A stretch of DNA of 64,000 bases, taken from positions 47,275,946-47,339,945 of the forward strand of contig NC_134465.1 in the NCBI RefSeq assembly GCF_047948215.1, written 5' to 3'. The translations under genes were made by a program, and so were the position numbers. Positions within the stretch are counted from its first letter, which is position 1; every line of letters begins with the position of its first letter. The notes under the pieces were generated by a model, which saw only the letters and a list, made by a program, of their open reading frames with translations, ran no database searches and was not told where the DNA came from. Shown piece by piece: positions 1 through 12,500 of the stretch. Source of the stretch: Lycorma delicatula. Taxonomy: Eukaryota > Arthropoda > Insecta > Hemiptera > Fulgoridae.

Positions 1-344
1 CGCTGTAAATTGGCAGTCGCAGCAAGTGCAAAGTTGTGTATCTGTTTGTGTCATCAAATAACCATGAGTGAGCCTAGTGTACCCTATTCATTATAAAGCA
101 AATAGTTATAGCAAATAATTACCTCTTGACGGTTATTTCTGGATGAGGAGCTCACAATGAAACTGTGTTCTTTTAAAGTTACTTCAAAGTTAAGTTTAGT
201 ACTTTAATATATTTAAACTAAAATAATATTTAATTAGATAACAGTTATTACTGTTTTGACAATTCAATTCCTGGTATAGACAACAAAAATTACAAAAAAT
301 TTACATTTATAATAGACATTTTATTTACTAAACTAACATCTCAC
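1..344. other. Start of intron 11, no recognisable exon
   Basis: Sequence downstream of the exon 11 donor on the minus strand. I searched for the expected TYWL-like end of the catalytic domain in all minus frames and did not find it, so the terminal exon or exons lie outside the window. Confidence 0.6.
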
Positions 345-572
345 CTTTCCCTTTTACTTGAATTTCACCACGTTCTTTAACATGATAATTTGAAGGTAAA
401 AGATCTTTTGTAGATTGTGAAATATGTATTTTCATTGCTTCACTAGTAGATTCCATACGTGATGCAGTGTTAACAGAATCACCAAATAAACAATACCTTG
501 GCATTTTTAAACCGACAATACCGGCAACAACTGCACCTGAATGTACACCAACTCTAATTTGTAAATGTGATC
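345..572 (-). CDS. Gyc88E: Gyc88E exon 11 (residues 513-588), catalytic C-terminal half
   Basis: Reads [18 protein letters not shown], then [19 protein letters not shown] and [14 protein letters not shown], ending VKGKG. Cys540 selects guanine; Asn547 and Arg551 stabilise the transition state. The acceptor is TTATAG|GA and the donor AAAG|GTGAGA is near-perfect, so the frame should continue in an exon left of position 1. If the intron is retained, the frame stops five codons later near 328, giving a cyclase lacking its last strand and tail. Confidence 0.94.
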
Positions 573-3500
573 CTATAACAAAAACAATATTAAAAAACAA
601 TCAAACTTTTTTAAATTATAATTTTAATTAATTATTATTAAAATTTATAAGTATTGGGGATTTTAAAAATGTTTAAAATATTTCTAAATTATTTACATAG
701 TCGATTAAAGAAAAATTAATTTATGAAAACTTAGGGGTAAAAAAAAAAATTCTTGCATTCCAGACAACCTTAGCTCAAGCTAGGTACAGTCTGTACCTAG
801 CTTGAGCTCTTCCACCAGGCTGGTACAGCCTGTACCAACCTAGCTTGAGCTTGAGCTAGGTTGGTACAGGCTGTACCAACCTAGCCTGGTGGGGGTTAGA
901 GACTCTAACCCACCAGGTTGGTCTAGTGGTTAACGTGTCATCGCAAATCATTTTGATTCATTTGACTTTGATCATTTTGATTTTGAAGTCAAGAGTTCTA
1001 AAGTTCAAAAAATACATTACAATATATTTAAAAACAAAAAACAACCTTTTCAATTCTTCTATAAAATATTACCATTTTCTTTGACGGGACATTAAGTCTT
1101 AGTAGTTTTTTTTAATCTGTTATCGACTTCAAGAGAAAAATTAAAAGGCAACCTTTTAACTTTATATTGTAATTAAGTGTTATCTTTTTAAGTTTATTTA
1201 ACTGCTTTTCAAGTCATTTTTATTACATATATTAGTGTAATGATGATAATTAAAATAACATTATATTGAAAACATTTATATATTTTCAATAATGAGAAAA
1301 TAAGAAACATATATATATATATATTTATAATCAAAAACCAGCTTGATCCAAGTACAGAATTACAAAGTAAATGAGTTGACACTTACCTTGCTTTTTCGCA
1401 ATTATTCCAAAAGCACATTCGTGACAACCCACATCCTCAGAAGTAATTTTTCTTTTTATTTGTTTTTTAAGTTCTTTATCACATAACACGCTCAATATAA
1501 TCAAAATACAGATTAAAAATGTAAAATATACAAATATAATTTAAAATAAACATTTCAAAATAAAAATTAATGTCTTAAAATTAAAGTTTAAATTTTAAGA
1601 TTAATTTTTTAATTATGATGTCATATTATATATACGTCATATATATTTATATATTATATGTCATTATATATTATATATACATACGTCATATTATATATTT
1701 TAAGTTTTTAATTTTTTTAATTTTAAATTAATTTTCAGTTTTACGTATATGTTTATTTTAAATTATATTTGTATATTTTATATTTTTAATCTACATTTTG
1801 ATTGTATTGAGAGTGTGTTATGTGATTTGATAAAGAACTTAATAAGCAAATAAAATACCATATCTTTCTATTCCAATATTCTTTCATTTCACATGCATTA
1901 TTAACTCACATTTTGCCATGCTCTGATGCACTGGTCATAAAATAATTTTTTATTGATTTCTTAGGTTTATAGATGCTTCTGAATCATATATATGATTTTT
2001 AACTCTTAGGTTTATTTATTTATAGATTTATGAAATGTTGCAAAAACACAACTTTAACAGGAAAGAGTAATTAACACAAGTTGATTAATCTAACAATTAT
2101 TTTATATTTTTACGAATCTAAATAAAAATGAAACAGAACAAAAATTAAGATACAGTATAAATTGAAATGCTTACGTTTTATTTCAGTATACAATGAAGAT
2201 ATAAAGTTTATTTTTATGGTATTCAATAAAACATTTTGGGCAAAGTCCAACTTTATACTTATTACATGATAATACTGTTGTACTTTTACATTGTCAGCAA
2301 CGGATTCTTCTATTATTTACATTTTTTTCAGGAACATGCTTGTAAACTGAGTGTCGCTGAGTTGTTGCAGTTAAAAACACTGTCGGTCATCCAAGTCTCT
2401 GTATTTGTGGAATAGCAATTTCTTCCATATTATTTGCCTTTGATGATAATAGTGTGATAACTAGACATTGCCAAAATTTGAGTCACTCGACTTTTTCTTT
2501 GTGAATGTATTGATAAAGCCTCCTCAAATTTACTAAAATTACATCAAAAAAGTTTGAAAACAAAAACAACCATTTTTTCTTTTCATTGTTATGATAGTTG
2601 CTGACATCAATATCCAATGAATCAAAGCAATAGCTTGATAGTATTCGCTGTTGGATTAAAATTATTCAGAGGTTCAGTGGACTGATAATTTATAATTAGA
2701 GTAACAGAAAGTTGTTCCATTTTGTAATAAAAGCTGAATCGATGGTATCAAATTGATACTGTTACATCCTACAAGGTTCCTTACGCAAAGAATGAGAATC
2801 TTCCAAATGGCAGTTTTGAATTCTACTTTCATTAACTGTTCCAGTTGCGTAAAAATTTCCTTCTTCAGCAATTTAATATACAGCCAAATGTAAATTTCAT
2901 TTTATATCTCTATACTGCTGGTGGCTCATGACTTTCCTTACAAATATTCATTGCAGCTGAAGTTGCGAAAACGCAACATTAACTTTTTTTGTTTAGATAT
3001 AGACATAAATAATTGATGATAAGATAAGTTTACACAGAAAAACTACTGCTATTTTTGACTATCTAATAATTAGTTAAACTAATACTGTATGTCTGAGTTT
3101 ATTCTTATATAAATTATTTATAGGTCCAGCTAAGCAAAAAATGATTAATTTAATGAATAATAACATAAAATACTTATTGCCAACAAAAAGGGTTTTGCTA
3201 TTATTTAATAATATAAAAGATGTGATTAAAACAGGTTACTTAAAAATAGTAAACAAATATTATTTCATGTAATAATAATGCAAACCAAATAACAAATTAC
3301 GTTGTGTTATCGCAACTTCAGCTACATATGGGTTATGTGCTTTTATAAAGTATTTTCTTTTTAAATAATTCTGTTTGAGCAGGATACATAGCAATAAAAT
3401 ACATAACATCCTAATATTCAACTTTGTTATACATTAAACATCTGAAACCAGCAACATATGAATATTCATTTAAATTAATTAATTCCAGTTTGGTCTTCAT

Positions 3501-6500
3501 ATTCCAATTTACCATAATCGAACTTTACTTATTATAAATGTAATGTTTGAAGTTCTTTAATTCTTTTAATAATATAAAACTTTACTAATGCAACTTGTTT
3601 GTTTAATGTCAGAAGACAATTTATTCTACATTTTATTCAATATACTATCCAATTTCTTTTGAAATTGGAAAAATGAAATATACAATTTCAGGATTTACTT
3701 TCAAGTTCCACATCGTATAATACTGTTTTAAGTTATTTTTCATCTCTTACAACATTCATTTATCAATGCAATATCATCAACTAGTGCCAACATTTTTTAC
3801 AATCAACTTCTTTTTTACATTATTGTATTGTATCTAAAATTTCTATTTTAGTTTTATTTTAAAACTAAACAAACAAAAATTTTCAAAAGACAATTAATTT
3901 GAAGATAATACGAGTTTTTAATGCATATGCATACATTTAATATAACAATTATGGCCAAAAGAAAAGTTTAAAAAAGAGCAATTGCTCATTACAGAGAATT
4001 TCAAGATATAATTTTTTTATATTAACTGATCTCTCCTTTTTTATATTAACTGTTTTTTTTTTTTTTAATTTCTTAAGATTCAAATGGTTTCAATTAATAG
4101 TGCTGTAGAGACATGAAATTAATCCAGTCACAGTTATTACTTAATCAAATGTAATTTAAATTAGAAAAATTAAATAAATAACTAATAGCTATTACATACA
4201 CCTTTAATCTAAATTACTTCACATACACAGTCTGATAAACAATCATTAAACTCACTATACATTTTTGATTTCTCATCTAGATAGTGATGTAGCAAAGCTA
4301 TAGCTTTAGAAGAGAAAGTATTGTAATTGGTCCAATTTGGGTATATGTTGTTTTCACTGGATCTTGATGTTTTGACACCTAAGGAACCCAAAAAACCGGA
4401 TGGAAATTTTTTGGATGTTAATTTTCATATGTATGTGCGTGTGTTTGATGTCTTCTAAATCACCTTATATTTCCCAAACTACTGGACCGATTTTGACCAA
4501 ACTTGGTCAAATTACTTCTATATATGGGCAGTGATGCCATTAAATTTTCAACTTAAAAGGTCAAGGGGGTGAGGCTGTAGACCAAGGTCACCCTCATTAT
4601 TTCTAGATTTTACCTAATTTTTCTTAGGCGCATTTGTTAATGATTAAAAAATAACAATATTTGCAAAAATATATTTTTGTAAAATCGCACCCCCACCCCA
4701 AAACATTTTCTAAATTACTGCTATGTTGTGATGTCACGGGTGAGAGGTAGAATTAAATAAATGAATAATATTTAAGGTGTAAAAAAGTAACTCAATCTGG
4801 CTGGGTCTTGAACTTGATCTCCTGGTCGACTTGGTACCTGGTGAATTAAGCCTCACGACTACAGCAGTCTGTGACTGTACAAGCGAAATTTGTTCTTTGT
4901 AAGTTGTGATTACATTCGTTTAGTTAGTGCTGACCTTTGTCACTATACTGTCACACTTAAGCGAATTAAATATGGTATGCATGCGCGCTTTAGTTAGAAT
5001 CATGGAATTAAATAAACAAAAAATATATTTAAATAAAATGATAAATATTTTAAATTAAGTTATGTGTAAGCTGTGCATCAGAAACAACTTACAGTTGTAG
5101 GACTTTACTAGAACGTGGCTTCAGCTGCATGATGGGAAAGTGTTAACAACTGTGTTGTCAGCTTTTTTACTTCATCACGAAATAAAAAAGCTGATGTTAT
5201 AATACAGGTATTATAAATTTAATGAAGTCAGTTTTTGTGGTTTTATGGTACAGTTCATATTACCACTTTTTTCTGACAATGCTCACAAATTTTCAGTGTA
5301 TGAACATACACAAGTTGCTTGTCCATTTCAGGATTTGAATATTATAACATTCTTATGTAATATATATATTTTTTTTGTCAAAACAGCTCAGTATTAAATT
5401 TTATTGAAGTAGTGTTTTATAGGAAAACAGTTTTGAAGTTGTATCTTTGCAATCAGGATCTTGATTTATTAATATACGATCCAATTATAATATACTATCT
5501 AAAATTACTCCTTTGACATCAAAAAATATAATGAGGATGGCTTTGAATTTGGGCTTGGTTTGATGAGATTTTTTATTCTTGATAATGACAGTGATTTCCA
5601 ACACATTGAATATTGTCTCATCTCATGATCAAACTGGAAGATCCAGGTTTTGTCATAGTGATAATTTTTTGAAAAAGATTGAGATTGGCGTCAGGCAACA
5701 CCTGACGCATATCAGCACAAATGTCCTTGAAGTGTCCTTTTAGGTCTGGTATGAGAACTCAAGTACCAGCTTTATAGAAACTTTTTCATATTGAGATTCT
5801 TACACAAAATTTTCAATATATTTTTGAAATTTCAAAAATGTTTTGTCAGTATGCATGACTTAAGTTGTTATTCAGACACTGAGTCAGTGATCTTCAGCAT
5901 TCTGGCTAATCTTTTCTAGATTTTGTTTGGTTCTGAAGTAGAAGGTCATGAACAGAAGATCACTCAGTTGCAAGATGACTTTCATTATAAGTGATCAACT
6001 TATCAGTAATTTCGGTTTAAATTTATTAAAAAATATGTTAATTACATTTAGTTGGATTGAATATTGATGTTACAGATACACCTTTGACATTTAAAACCAG
6101 TTAATGGAATTTCTTAAAGAATAATTTATACCAACAACAACAGACTGATGCCCTACAACATCTATCAATGGGTAAAAATTAATTTTATACAGTGTATGAA
6201 ATGCTGTGCCTGACCAGGACTCAAATTTGAAATATCCAGATAAATGGTCAACAAGATCAGCAGACTGATGTTAGATTGGATAAAACCAGCTGTTAAAGTG
6301 TAACTGAATGTTTGTCCAGTTGAATCATATTGGTTTGTCCAATATTTGCTGTTTGAATATTCTTTTTTCCTAATAAATCATCAATTAATAAAGTTAAACT
6401 ACAAACTAAAGAAGTCAGGGTAACAGATTGCTTTAAAAAATGTTGAGATTTGATAATTCGCTGAATATTTCAACACAAAAAAACACAAATATTAAGGAAA

Positions 6501-9500
6501 TAATAATTAGGAAAATTTATAAAATAAAAAAATAATAATAAAAAATAAAAACCTGTAGATGGATCCTTTAAATCAGTAATAGCTTCAACCATATCAAGCG
6601 CCATATCACACACCTTCTCAGCGTGGTTACATTCCTTCTCCGGTGCACCAGACACTACCATGTATGCATCGCCAATCGTCTCTACCTGGCGACAAACAGC
6701 CTCGTCATCTCGTCGCTGTGCAAATACCTTTCATGCACACAAAAACATTGAGTCACATTTTTCATGCAACATTTAAAACACCAATACGTATTAAAACTAA
6801 AAATAAAACAAAATAAAATAAAGCACTTTTTTAATAATTAAAATAATATTAAAAAAGAGAGAGATGTACAGAAAAAAATAAAATGCTGTAAAAAAATTTA
6901 TTAGCAGTTATTGTTAATTAATCTAACCAATAATAAATTAAAAGAAAATAATAATACAAAATGGAATTAAAATAATAAGCAGCTTAAATCTACAACAACA
7001 AAAAAATTATTAAATTTAATGAATAATTATCATCTAAACACACAACTTGATTAGATGTCTACATTTAACGCCAGAAAGATTATTCATGCAAAGTTTACGA
7101 GTTATTTATGCAATTCAGAGAATACCAAAAAATGATTGCATATTAAAAAAAATGTTTGACACAGGCAAGATAATATTTTTAACCTAGTGTACACTAAGAA
7201 ATTATTAAAACTTCTTATTAACTATAAGGTGGTACCCAAAGATTCAAATTTGCCTTATAAAAAAATCTAAGTTCAAACAAAATGCACTTAATCACTATCA
7301 TATCTGAAGACATCTCTTTTGTAGACTAGGGAATAATATTAGTGTATTCATATAATCAGTTTCCAAGAAATTTTCTTACATTAATATGTGTAAGACACCT
7401 GGTCTGAGTACCTGCAATGTTTATTTTTTATGGGACTTATTCAATTGCTTATTAATATATATTACTGGTTATATTATCTTATTTTTGGAAACAAGAAAGA
7501 TGTTACAGACAGCAGATTTCAATAAATTGGGGAAGAGGTTATAGCCCGACATCTTTGATGGTTTATTTATTTATAATTTTAGATGACTCCCATCTACAAT
7601 ATTTCATCTCTTGGGCCTCTCAAAAAGTTAGAATCAATTTTAAGAGAAAAAAATGGACTGTTGAATCACTACTTGGCACCACTCATGTATCACGCAATCA
7701 TGTAGACTGATATTTAAAAAATTAAATATTTTAACTTATCCTTGTGTTTATATTTATGAATGTATATCTTAAAAAATAATAATATCCACTCCTAACAAAC
7801 CAGATGAACTGTTTTCATGTAACTCAACAATATACTTTGCCTAATAAGAAAAAGTATTGTGCTTCTGTTGCCATTTTAATAAATTACTGAATCATTTAAA
7901 AGATCCTCCCACCAATTTATTTAAAATACAATTAAAATGTTTTCTTTTACATAAACAACAGTATTTTAATAATGACTTTTTAAATAAAACTAACTGAAAA
8001 ACTAAAAAATCCCCTGAATTCTCTGCATTTTGTTTAACATAAAAATAATAATATCTAAATAGCTTTCACTAACCTTCGGGTTGTGAACTTTTTTTATATT
8101 ATATTTTAGCATTTAGCATCTAATGTTTTTTATATTATAATTATATTGTATTTATGATGCTTTGATCAACATTTTATATCATTTCCCTTAATCTATTCAG
8201 GTAAATGCTGGGGCAGTTCTTTTTTTACCTGTGGACTTGCATATCTATTCATTTCCGACATGATTTATTTACTTTGCACATATTGATTTCCTACAGTTTT
8301 TGAGGGCTGCCCTTTGAACTTCAGCAACATTTTCAGGTACTGAGCTGACTAATGGACAACCTGAATATTTATTTTTGTCAACTGATATGCGATAGTTTTT
8401 AAAAAGATATTAATAAAATTAATTTTAGATAAAGAAACCTTGACTTCCCAAACAATAATAGGTAGGATAGCCAACCACTACCTGCAGGATTTTTTATCCA
8501 GGGGGAGTAATTTGTCTAGGAAGTTTTTTTCATTTTTATTATCCATTCTTCTCATTTGTCTTTCTTCCTTCTTTCTCGTTATATTTGTTCTGCGAATTTT
8601 GGTTAGAACCCAAAGAGATGAGGTTTGAAACAAGTAGTAGCTCTGTTTGTGAATCTATCCAGGAATTTTGTTTTGAATCTGATGACCATAAAAGAAAGCC
8701 CACTCCAGAATTATCAGATAAACTGAGCCTTCTTATATATATATATATAAATGTTGATAATGCAGTAGTCAAATTTTCTTTAATGTGATTTTTGTTTGGA
8801 GGTTTAATTACCTTTTTAACCAGAAAAGAATCATAATTAATTAAAAATATGGAAAGAAAGATAAAGAGATAAAATAAGCAAAAGTTGATGGATAGAAAAC
8901 ATTAAAAAACTTGTCTGGATTCTTCAATAAATAAATAAATATTGAAGGCATATAATCAGTTATGCAAATTAGAAAGATATTATTGATTATTAATTTTTAC
9001 TTTCTGATTATTAACTTAACTTTTTAATGAAAAAATGGTTATCAACAGCTATGGTTATTACCCGGTGAAAATTGGTGGTGTATGAAAATATTGCACACCT
9101 GACTGGGATTTGAACCTGGGACCTCCACATGAAATGCTGAGACTTCTATACACTCGATCACCGAGGTTGGCAATTTAAATGATTTAATTATATGATTTTA
9201 ATTTTATTTAAATAATTTTTTTATTTAAATAAACATATATATAAAATAAATGTATAACTTTTTTTAGGCGTACTATGCTGTGATATTGTATACATTATAG
9301 ATACACCACTTGTTGGACTGTAAACAGTTTTCCTTTTCGCTATTTTAATTTTTCTTAAAAATATTATAGATTTAAAGTTATTACACTTGAAATTACAGTT
9401 TTATACTAAATTACAACTACTTAACATTTTTTGTTGGATAATTGATAAATTGTTTAATAACTACAAAAAGAATTAGTAAGCCAATCTAGTACAGAGGGGA

Positions 9501-12500
9501 ACAAATAAAAACAAACAATCAAACAACCCAAACGCATAACCTTTTTTCTATAATAATTGAATAAAATTAAAAAAAAAAATTAATTTATATAAAATTATAA
9601 TTATTAAACAAAATTCAAATTTTAAAAAATGTTATAAAAAATAAAGTTACTAGTAATATTTTATGATTTAAAAATGTATACATTTAAAAAATAACATAAA
9701 TATAAAAAAGAAACTTTAATCTATTAGATGCAACTATCAAAAACATAAACAAATAAATCAAATAAATTAATTATAATTTACTTTGTATACATGATTCCTT
9801 TCCGTTAATGTATCAAATATTGAATACATCGCATTTAACATTGAAACAACTTCCATTGGTGTAATTCTGCTACATATTTCCGTAAAAGTTACAACATCAG
9901 AAAATAGAATGGACACGCTATCAAACATCTGTGAAAATAAAACAAATAAATAGTTTTAAAAAAATTTTATAGAGTAAATATGAATTGCTTTACTAAAATG
10001 AATGGTAAGAAAAAAATAATTCTTTTATATATATATATATTAAATAACAGTCATCATTCTAACAATGATAATAAACTCATTATAAATTTGTACTTTATCA
10101 GATTTATCATACAGATTTATAAATACATACATGTTCCTATAAAACAATACATTCATACTGCAATTCTGTGTACTTATAAAAAAAATTGGCACAAAACATA
10201 AAAATATATGTTTTGTGACAATTCTATTGTAGCAATTAGCACCACTGTTCTAAGATCAGTATTTTTAATACATTAATAATTTCTTAAATCTTAAGAAAAA
10301 TCTAAAAATCTATCTGTATTCAATAGAGAACATAAGTTTAACAGAACGTACAAATTAGATCAGAAAAATACTAGAAGTAAATTTTTATTCATCAAACAAT
10401 ACTAAAATATCAAACATGCAACAATGTGTATTCAAATTTTAAATGTAATTTATACTTTGCCTGAAAGGATTAATATTATAACTTTACAAAATTATTCATT
10501 TTTGATGGCAAACTGAACCAAATTTATTTTAAGATATTGTTTTTAAAATTCAAATCAATATTTTCAATTAATTTTGCAGCTATATTCAACGATGTTGCAT
10601 TTTTCACTGTGGCATTAACCGACTTTTGGTTAAGAGACATATTTAGGGTAGGTTAGATTTCAGTTTGGACTATTTATTTATAACTTTTTATTGTGTGTTT
10701 ATATATTTAATGTAATTCAAACATATTCAGATATGATCTTTGTTGAACTTGTCTAGAATCTTTAAGTTGCATAAGGAGGAATCAAATTAAAACCATAAAT
10801 ATTTCTTACCTTGTAATTTATTAAATACACAAGTTACATACATAAATAATTTTATGATGTAGTCTCTGTGGTGTTCAATGTAGTTTTCAAACTACTTGAA
10901 AGTGTATGGAAATCACTATAAAAATGTTTGGCTGAGAGTGTAGCCAATCATTCACTACCTACATCTGTTGTAGCAGATCATTCTTTGCTTATATCTCTTT
11001 GATGGACCATAAAATGATTCTTCCTATCATCTTTTTGTGCTATCCAAAGATATAAAAATCATTAGGCATAAGGCCTGGTGATGATAGCACATACGGAGGA
11101 CATATCCGAATGTGAAAGACAAATTTTGGAGATTTCCCAATTGAACACATCATTTTGGAGTGAAGCATAATTATGGTACGACAAGACATGTTTATATTCT
11201 CAAGCTCATATTGTTTGGATTTAATGGCAGACACTTCCAGATACTTTTATTATCGGCAAAATATAGATAATATTTTGTGCTTCACTCACATCCATATGGG
11301 TAGCTGACCGATGCATTATTATGTGCTGATTTTTCTTCATCATTTCCAAATGATGAAGGAATGCTGCATAACCTCAATAAAAAAAACAAATTAGCCATTC
11401 AGTCACATTTGACTCTTGGCGATTCCATATAGAGATTTTCTTGGCAGGTCTTATGAGTTGTTTTCCATCCTTCCCAACGTGGTTAAATGAAACCAAACCA
11501 CCAAAGAAAACCGGTATCCACAGTCTAGTATTCAAATCCACATAAAAGCAATTGCCTTTACAAGGTCTCAAACCTTAGAATTCTTGACTTCAAAAATCAG
11601 CTGAATTTGCGACGAGTTTAACCACTAGAATAATTCGGTGGGTTACATCATCATTCCTCAATATGTCCTTAACCTAGCCGGGGAACATAGAGTATTAATG
11701 TTGTTTAGGAACTTACTGGTTCACTCATATATCTGACTTAGTGACAGACATGCATCATCATACTGAATTTATGTTTATTTATGAATTTTGAAATTCATGA
11801 TTTCACCCTCTCACGACTTAAAAATTAAATGAGCATACTTTTCCTCTTTAAACTATGTTGCAAGCGTAACCACTATTTAAGAAAAGCCAATGTGTTATGT
11901 TCTGTTATTATGTTGCCACCTATTGATCATTCTTTAAACCGTGAGTATTGTAACAAGACCGGTATAGCAGGCCTTAGTAACGGATTCCTACCAATTATCA
12001 TGAAAGAAATATAAAGTATAATAATTGGAAAATCCAAAAAGGGATAAAAAGGAGAATCCTTTTTGTAAAGAATAGATCTGTTTAACACTCGTCCTTAGTT
12101 ATATTACCCACTGTCACACAATGAACACCTGTTGTACGGTGAGAAGAGACCGGGTTTAGAATTCTTGGAAACAAAAGTCTCAGTCAACTGGTCTCATGTT
12201 TCAACTTGGGTCCAGTCTGACAGGTAAAGAGGCTAACAGTATAAATAGCCCAGTAAGATCAGCTAAAAAAGACTTTTATTAGAACCAGTCTGCAAGATGT
12301 TATGGTGTTGGTCTCACAAGGACAGTTCTGCGAGGAGAGGCTGCGAGCTGCGTGGAGTTGTGTGGATTTGGCGGAGTTCTGCGAACCAGTCCAGCGAGAC
12401 ATTACTATGTCGGTCCAGTGAGGAGAGTCCTGAATCCAGCTCAATATGAGTAAGGTGACACCATGAGTAAATCCAAGTATAGAAGAAATACTATTGGTGA

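Larger units (their letters stand above)
573..6552. other. Intron 10, repeat-rich (6.0 kb)
   Basis: AT-rich intron holding a palindrome cluster and SINE head (771-1010), a piggyBac relic (2190-2645), a tRNA-like dispersed repeat (4670-4985) and a mariner relic (5470-5760). A faint tRNA-SINE remnant may lie near 6190-6285. The stretches 1020-2190, 2900-4430 and 5760-6180 show nothing recognisable beyond AT-rich DNA. Confidence 0.75.

Noticed and set aside
61..130. Candidate terminal Gyc88E exon on the minus strand
   Set aside because: An AG and an open stretch exist, but the residues do not match the expected catalytic-domain end in the required phase.
8440..8788. Overlapping small frames on both strands
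   Set aside because: No homology pattern, low-complexity hydrophobic or charged residues, and inside an intron.
9095..9172. tRNA gene candidate (A and B boxes present)
   Set aside because: The cloverleaf does not close and related modules recur with SINE bodies and A tails; judged tRNA-derived SINE. The same applies to 4800-4900, 16365-16450, 27160-27250, 38560-38650, 49860-49950 and 53640-53712.
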